A stretch of DNA of 16,479 bases from JAVVEZ01 sp032250895 (GTDB lineage: Bacteria > Pseudomonadota > Gammaproteobacteria > Pseudomonadales > Pseudohongiellaceae): the NCBI GenBank assembly GCA_032250895.1, contig JAVVEZ010000076.1, positions 1 through 16,479 of the forward strand, in the 5' to 3' direction. Shown piece after piece: positions 13,430 to 16,479 of this stretch. Every line of letters starts with the position of its first letter. Within the stretch, counting starts at the first letter, position 1. The translations under genes and the position numbers were made by a program. The notes below the pieces were generated by a model. That model saw nothing but the letters and a program-made list of their open reading frames with translations. It ran no database searches and had not been told where the DNA came from.

Positions 13430-15388
13430 TCAGGGGGCTGGAACAAAAAGCATCTGGTCGATCCCGACATTTTCCAGGGTGGTCTCCTGACCGGAAGGCC
13501 AGACGACCCTGACGATTTCGACGATGCCGGCCTTGCCCAGGCCAAAATAGGCTTCAACCGGATTCTGCGACATATAGTTGCTGCCAGCGCTGAGTTCCCG
13601 CATTTGTATCTGCTGATTGGCCGTGACATAAATGCGGGCGCCGATGGCCTGCGAATTGGCCCGTTCACCGCCGACCGTGACATGCAGGTAATGGTTCTCG
13701 TGGCTGCTGTCATTGCGGAATAAGCGTGGCGGGCCCTCACTGTTGGCAATGAAGATATCCACGTCACCGTCGCGGTCATAGTCAAAACACACGACGCCGC
13801 GACCCTGACCATCGTCGATCAGTCCCAATTCAAAGGATCGTTCCCTGAAGCCACCATGCTGATCCGCCATGAAGAGGCGGGAGGAGTCCCTGTCGAAGGG
13901 CAGCAGGGCCGACCAGCCACTGGCGGTATAGCCATTGACATGGAAGAGGTCCAGGAAGGAATCGTTGTTGAAGTCCGCAAAGCAACTGCCCCAGCCCCAG
14001 CTGCCCAGACGGGTTCCGGTTTCATCGGTCACATCGCGGAAGCTGCCATCGCCCTGGTTCTGATAAAACCGATTGCCACTGGCCCCCCAGGGTACTTCCG
14101 GACGAGGCCCGGCATAGTCGTAAATGCTCGACACAAACCAGTCGAGGTCACCGTCATTATCATAGTCGCCAACGGCGGCACCCATGCCGTTTTCGTCAGA
14201 AATGACAGCGGTGGTGATGACGCTGAAGGTGGCATTGCCATTGTTGTGCAAAACCTGACTGGTACCGAAATCACCGGCAAGCAGGATATCGGGCCAGCCG
14301 TCAGAATCGATATCGGCAAAATTGGTGGTAAAGTCCGCACTCAAGCCGGCGGGGATGCCGGCCTGCTGGCTGATATCGCTGAAGGAACCATCCCCGTCGT
14401 TGCGCCACAGGGACGTCTGCCAGCGATTCCAGAGCCAGTGATTGACCCAGAAATCAAGATCGCCGTCCTTGTCGATATCCGCAAAGGAGGCTCCCAGACT
14501 GAGCAGCATATCGGTCATGCCGGTAGCGGCAGTGACATCCTCGAAGGTGGCATCTTTCTTGTTGTGGAACAGCGTGGGTTGAGTTCCGTTGATGCCGGTC
14601 AGCAACAGATCAAGAAAGCCGTCACCATCATAATCGGCAAAAGCCACGCCGGCGTTTTCCTTGCCATTCAGGTTGACACCGGCCATTTCTCCCACTTCAG
14701 AAAAGCTGCCATTGCCAAGATTTTTGAACAACAGGTTGGGGCCTATGGAGCCCCGGCTGATATACAAGTCCACCCAGCCGTCGTTGTCATAATCGCCGGC
14801 CGCCACCCCTGCGGTAATGACGCGCAGATCACGGTTGGATCGGGGTGCTGTGACATAACCGTGACTGTAGTCAAAACCGGCAAGGCGACTGACCTCCGTG
14901 AAATGCCCGGTGCCGGCGATCACCCGGATGCGGGCATGGCTGGACAGGCGGGTGTGCGAGCCGATGTCCGCTTCAAAGTGAAGCAGGTATTCGCCCACCC
15001 TGAGCTTTGGCAGCGTCAACAATTCGAAATTGTCAAAGCGCAGGGCGCCGTTCTGCGCTGAAACCGCTTTGCTTGTTACCGCCTCGACCCTTCCGGGATG
15101 AATATAGGAAAACAGGCCGGCCCGGGTGTCGGCATAGAGATAATAGTGGGTGATTTCACCCTGGTATGATCCGGGATCAAAGCTGATTTTGAGGGTCATG
15201 GGCGTCCCCTCAGTCACCATCAGGTCGCTGGCATCGTTGATGGTAATGGCTATTTGCAGCTCTGGATTGTCGGTATTGCCCTGAGCATCATCCAGGCTGG
15301 ACACGGGGTCACTGGTGGCGGGGCCAGACAGCCACCAGCATAAAAGCAGCAGGCGGCTGACGAGGGTGAAGACAGGAGCATTCTTCAT
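13430..15388 (-). CDS. CRTAC1-like FG-GAP/VCBS repeat protein with UnbV domain
   Basis: A 652-residue secreted protein. The ATG at 15388 starts a signal peptide (hydrophobic about 7-20). No clear ribosome binding site precedes it, and a TTG at 15406 is a possible longer start. A N-terminal region of about 40-180 may be an Ig-like or beta-sandwich domain. Residues about 180-545 form FG-GAP/VCBS blades carrying seven calcium-binding D-x-[DN]-x-[DS]-G-like loops: DYDNDGWVD, DYDGDGFLD, DIDKDGDLD, DIDSDGWPD, DYDNDGDLD, DFNNDSFLD and DYDRDGDVD. The C-terminus (about 565-640) is an ASPIC/UnbV domain with GARIYVT, FGLGKAG and VVWPSGQ. Such proteins are related to cartilage acidic protein 1 and are thought to act in extracellular binding or adhesion. 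It is extracellular or periplasmic. It follows rlmJ on the same strand and precedes the NHL gene. Confidence 0.92.
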   Translation of the reverse strand: MKNAPVFTLVSRLLLLCWWLSGPATSDPVSSLDDAQGNTDNPELQIAITINDASDLMVTEGTPMTLKISFDPGSYQGEITHYYLYADTRAGLFSYIHPGRVEAVTSKAVSAQNGALRFDNFELLTLPKLRVGEYLLHFEADIGSHTRLSSHARIRVIAGTGHFTEVSRLAGFDYSHGYVTAPRSNRDLRVITAGVAAGDYDNDGWVDLYISRGSIGPNLLFKNLGNGSFSEVGEMAGVNLNGKENAGVAFADYDGDGFLDLLLTGINGTQPTLFHNKKDATFEDVTAATGMTDMLLSLGASFADIDKDGDLDFWVNHWLWNRWQTSLWRNDGDGSFSDISQQAGIPAGLSADFTTNFADIDSDGWPDILLAGDFGTSQVLHNNGNATFSVITTAVISDENGMGAAVGDYDNDGDLDWFVSSIYDYAGPRPEVPWGASGNRFYQNQGDGSFRDVTDETGTRLGSWGWGSCFADFNNDSFLDLFHVNGYTASGWSALLPFDRDSSRLFMADQHGGFRERSFELGLIDDGQGRGVVCFDYDRDGDVDIFIANSEGPPRLFRNDSSHENHYLHVTVGGERANSQAIGARIYVTANQQIQMRELSAGSNYMSQNPVEAYFGLGKAGIVEIVRVVWPSGQETTLENVGIDQMLFVPAP

Positions 15389-15433
15389 ATTGTCATTGTT
15401 ATACAAATGTCCAGGTCAGGCAGGGTACTCCAT

Positions 15434-15446
15434 TTCGCGATGCGAA
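15434..15446. repeat. Small inverted repeat between rlmJ and the FG-GAP gene
   Basis: TTCGC-GAT-GCGAA, perfect 5-bp arms with a 3-nt loop. It lies 12 bp from the larger hairpin at 15459-15475, so the rlmJ/FG-GAP spacer holds two consecutive hairpins. No T-run follows on the - strand. Confidence 0.35.
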
Positions 15447-15458
15447 GGAATCCTGTTG

Positions 15459-15475
15459 GGAGTCTGGCGGACTCC
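15459..15475 (-). terminator. Hairpin just after rlmJ, possible weak terminator
   Basis: On the - strand it reads GGAGTC-CGCCA-GACTCC, a perfect 6-bp stem with a 5-nt loop, starting three bases after the rlmJ stop codon. The following bases (CAACAGGATTCC) are not T-rich, so efficient intrinsic termination is doubtful. It may instead protect the rlmJ transcript end. The core is similar to the hairpin at 961-975. Confidence 0.35.
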
Positions 15476-15477
15476 TG

Positions 15478-16329
15478 TCATTCAGGAACCAGGCACTCGA
15501 CTTTCCAGTTGCCCTGTAGGGGCGCCAGCTGCTGTTGAAGGGCAGGCAGGATCTGCCGCAAGCGTCCGGGCAGGGTCCAGGGTGGGTTGACGGCAATGAT
15601 GCCGCTGGCGCTCATGCCGAAATCGCTGGTATCCGGAGTCATGCCCAACTCGAATTGCCAGAGATCACGAAGCCCGGCGCGCATGATTCGGGCGATCATT
15701 TTGTCACAGTCCTGGCGTTGCACGACCGGATACCACAGCAGCAGGTGAATGTCCCGCATGCGCTGGCTGGCGGTGCTGAGATAGGCCACCACTTTTTTAT
15801 AGTCATCCTTGATTTCATAGGAGGGATCGAGCAGCACCACGGCACGCTTGTGAACAGGAGGCAACAGCGCCCTGGCACTCAGGAAGCCGTCCGCTTTTTC
15901 ACAGACTGTGCGATGCTCCTGCGCAAAATAGTCATTGAGGTGGTTGAAGTCGGTATTGTGCAGCTCGTACAGGTGCAGCCGGTCCTGCGGCCGCAGCAGC
16001 GCGGCGGCAAGTGCGGGGGAACCTGGGTAGTGGTGCCTGCCCAGAAAGGGCAGCAGGGCCTTTTGATAGCTGTCCAGACCGGCTCGCGCCTCTGGATCGA
16101 GTTGGCGGGCAAGAGCGGCAAAGGTCAATGCCAGGATGCCCTTGTCCGCCTCCCGGGTCTTGCGCGCCATTGCAGAGTGCAGGGAATAGCAGGCGGCGCC
16201 GGCATGGGTGTCGATATAGAGCACGGGCGCCGGTTTGCGGATGACATGGTCGAGCGTGTTTGCCAGCACCAGGTGTTTCAGAATGTCGGCGAAAGACCCG
16301 GCGTGAAAGGCATGACGGTAACTCAGCAT
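15478..16329 (-). CDS. rlmJ: 23S rRNA (adenine(2030)-N6)-methyltransferase RlmJ
   Basis: A 283-residue protein of the RlmJ family, which methylates A2030 of 23S rRNA at N6 using S-adenosylmethionine. It acts in the cytoplasm. The N-terminus MLSYRHAFHAGSFADILKH (1-19) is the family hallmark, including the catalytic-region FADILKH. The SAM-binding segment YIDTHAGA is at 38-45. The N6-adenine motif IV is DPSYE at 168-172, where DPPY is usual. A C-terminal region contains VNPPWTLPG. Length is close to the E. coli enzyme (280 residues). The ATG at 16329 is set by CAGGA upstream and is the conserved family start. A housekeeping gene, it anchors this end of the window as gammaproteobacterial chromosome. 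It is probably divergent from a gene beginning at the right edge. Confidence 0.96.
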   Translation of the reverse strand: MLSYRHAFHAGSFADILKHLVLANTLDHVIRKPAPVLYIDTHAGAACYSLHSAMARKTREADKGILALTFAALARQLDPEARAGLDSYQKALLPFLGRHHYPGSPALAAALLRPQDRLHLYELHNTDFNHLNDYFAQEHRTVCEKADGFLSARALLPPVHKRAVVLLDPSYEIKDDYKKVVAYLSTASQRMRDIHLLLWYPVVQRQDCDKMIARIMRAGLRDLWQFELGMTPDTSDFGMSASGIIAVNPPWTLPGRLRQILPALQQQLAPLQGNWKVECLVPE

Positions 16330-16414
16330 CGCGGTCCTGCGGGGAGGAGAGTCCTGGCCTGTCGTGCTTTCTGCTTCATGTCATCGCTCATGGAAGGCTT
16401 GGGACGGTGAACGT

Positions 16415-16438
16415 CAGTGTAGTCGGCATGATACACTG
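16415..16438. promoter_or_regulatory. Perfect inverted repeat in the spacer beside rlmJ
   Basis: CAGTGTA (16415-16421) and TACACTG (16432-16438) are perfect 7-bp arms around a 10-bp spacer. This is the size and symmetry of a dimeric regulator site. Each strand contains a TACACT that matches a -10 box at 4 of 6 bases, so it may cover overlapping divergent promoters. The matching -35 boxes are weak. Confidence 0.4.
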
Positions 16439-16463
16439 CCCGCTTCGCATAGGGGAGTCGCCG

Positions 16464-16479
16464 GTGCAGCAGATTCGGG
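16464..16479 (+). CDS. Possible start of a divergent gene (partial)
   Basis: A GTG at 16464 reads V-Q-Q-I-R to the edge. GGGGAG at about 16452-16457 gives a good ribosome binding site 6-7 bases upstream, and the inverted repeat at 16415-16438 lies in front. Only five codons are visible, so no family can be named. It would be transcribed away from rlmJ. Confidence 0.3.

Noticed and set aside
13856..15061. A 401-codon + strand open frame opposite the FG-GAP gene
   Set aside because: It is the complement of repeated Asp/Gly-rich calcium loops, which give Ile/Val/Ala-rich antisense sequence. The - strand protein is clearly real.
1..16479. Mobile elements, tRNA or rRNA genes, CRISPR arrays
   Set aside because: No transposase or integrase motif, terminal inverted repeats, tRNA cloverleaf, rRNA segment or regularly spaced repeats were seen on either strand.

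Overview
The window looks like chromosome of a free-living, probably marine or aquatic gammaproteobacterium. It is GC-rich and densely coded, has Shine-Dalgarno-led genes, and carries an RlmJ-type 23S rRNA methyltransferase of the gammaproteobacterial kind. The many exported proteins of poorly characterised families (DUF1592/DUF1588, DUF1552, DUF6152, FG-GAP/UnbV, NHL) fit marine Gammaproteobacteria. I cannot name the genus. I see no tRNA, rRNA, IS element, CRISPR array or phage gene.

Layout, left to right. (1) The first ~100 bases may hold the 3' end of an unidentified gene. A classical SDR oxidoreductase follows (153-926, +), then a 253-bp spacer containing a nested hairpin. (2) Four closely spaced + strand genes (1180-7601, gaps of 12, 23 and 21 bp) form a likely operon: a two-haem-motif DUF1587/1595/1592/1588/1585 protein, a Tat-exported DUF1552 (HXXSHH) protein, a Tat-type lipoprotein of the metallo-beta-lactamase fold with an altered metal site, and a secreted ankyrin-repeat protein. 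All four carry export signals. This is the best candidate for an undescribed system. (3) Convergent to it is a - strand pair read from about 10.2 kb leftwards: an HSL-family alpha/beta hydrolase followed by a Baeyer-Villiger-type flavin monooxygenase. This is the classic ketone-to-ester-to-acid/alcohol pairing, and a sigma70-like promoter and tandem 12-bp repeats lie in front of it. (4) Divergent from that pair are an exported 466-aa protein of unknown function and a DUF6152 protein whose predicted mature N-terminus is His-His. (5) On the - strand, rlmJ, a CRTAC1-like FG-GAP/UnbV protein and an NHL-repeat protein follow one another, with the NHL gene having its own promoter. (6) At the right edge, a gene probably diverging from rlmJ starts, and the shared spacer holds a perfect 7-bp inverted repeat.

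How the genes may work together (inference). The SDR, the monooxygenase and the esterase suggest oxidation of alcohols or ketones of an organic substrate, possibly alicyclic or steroid-like. The four-gene module looks like an envelope-located redox and hydrolase machine: a c-type haem protein, a Tat substrate, a lipoprotein hydrolase and a periplasmic ankyrin scaffold. No substrate can be read from sequence alone.
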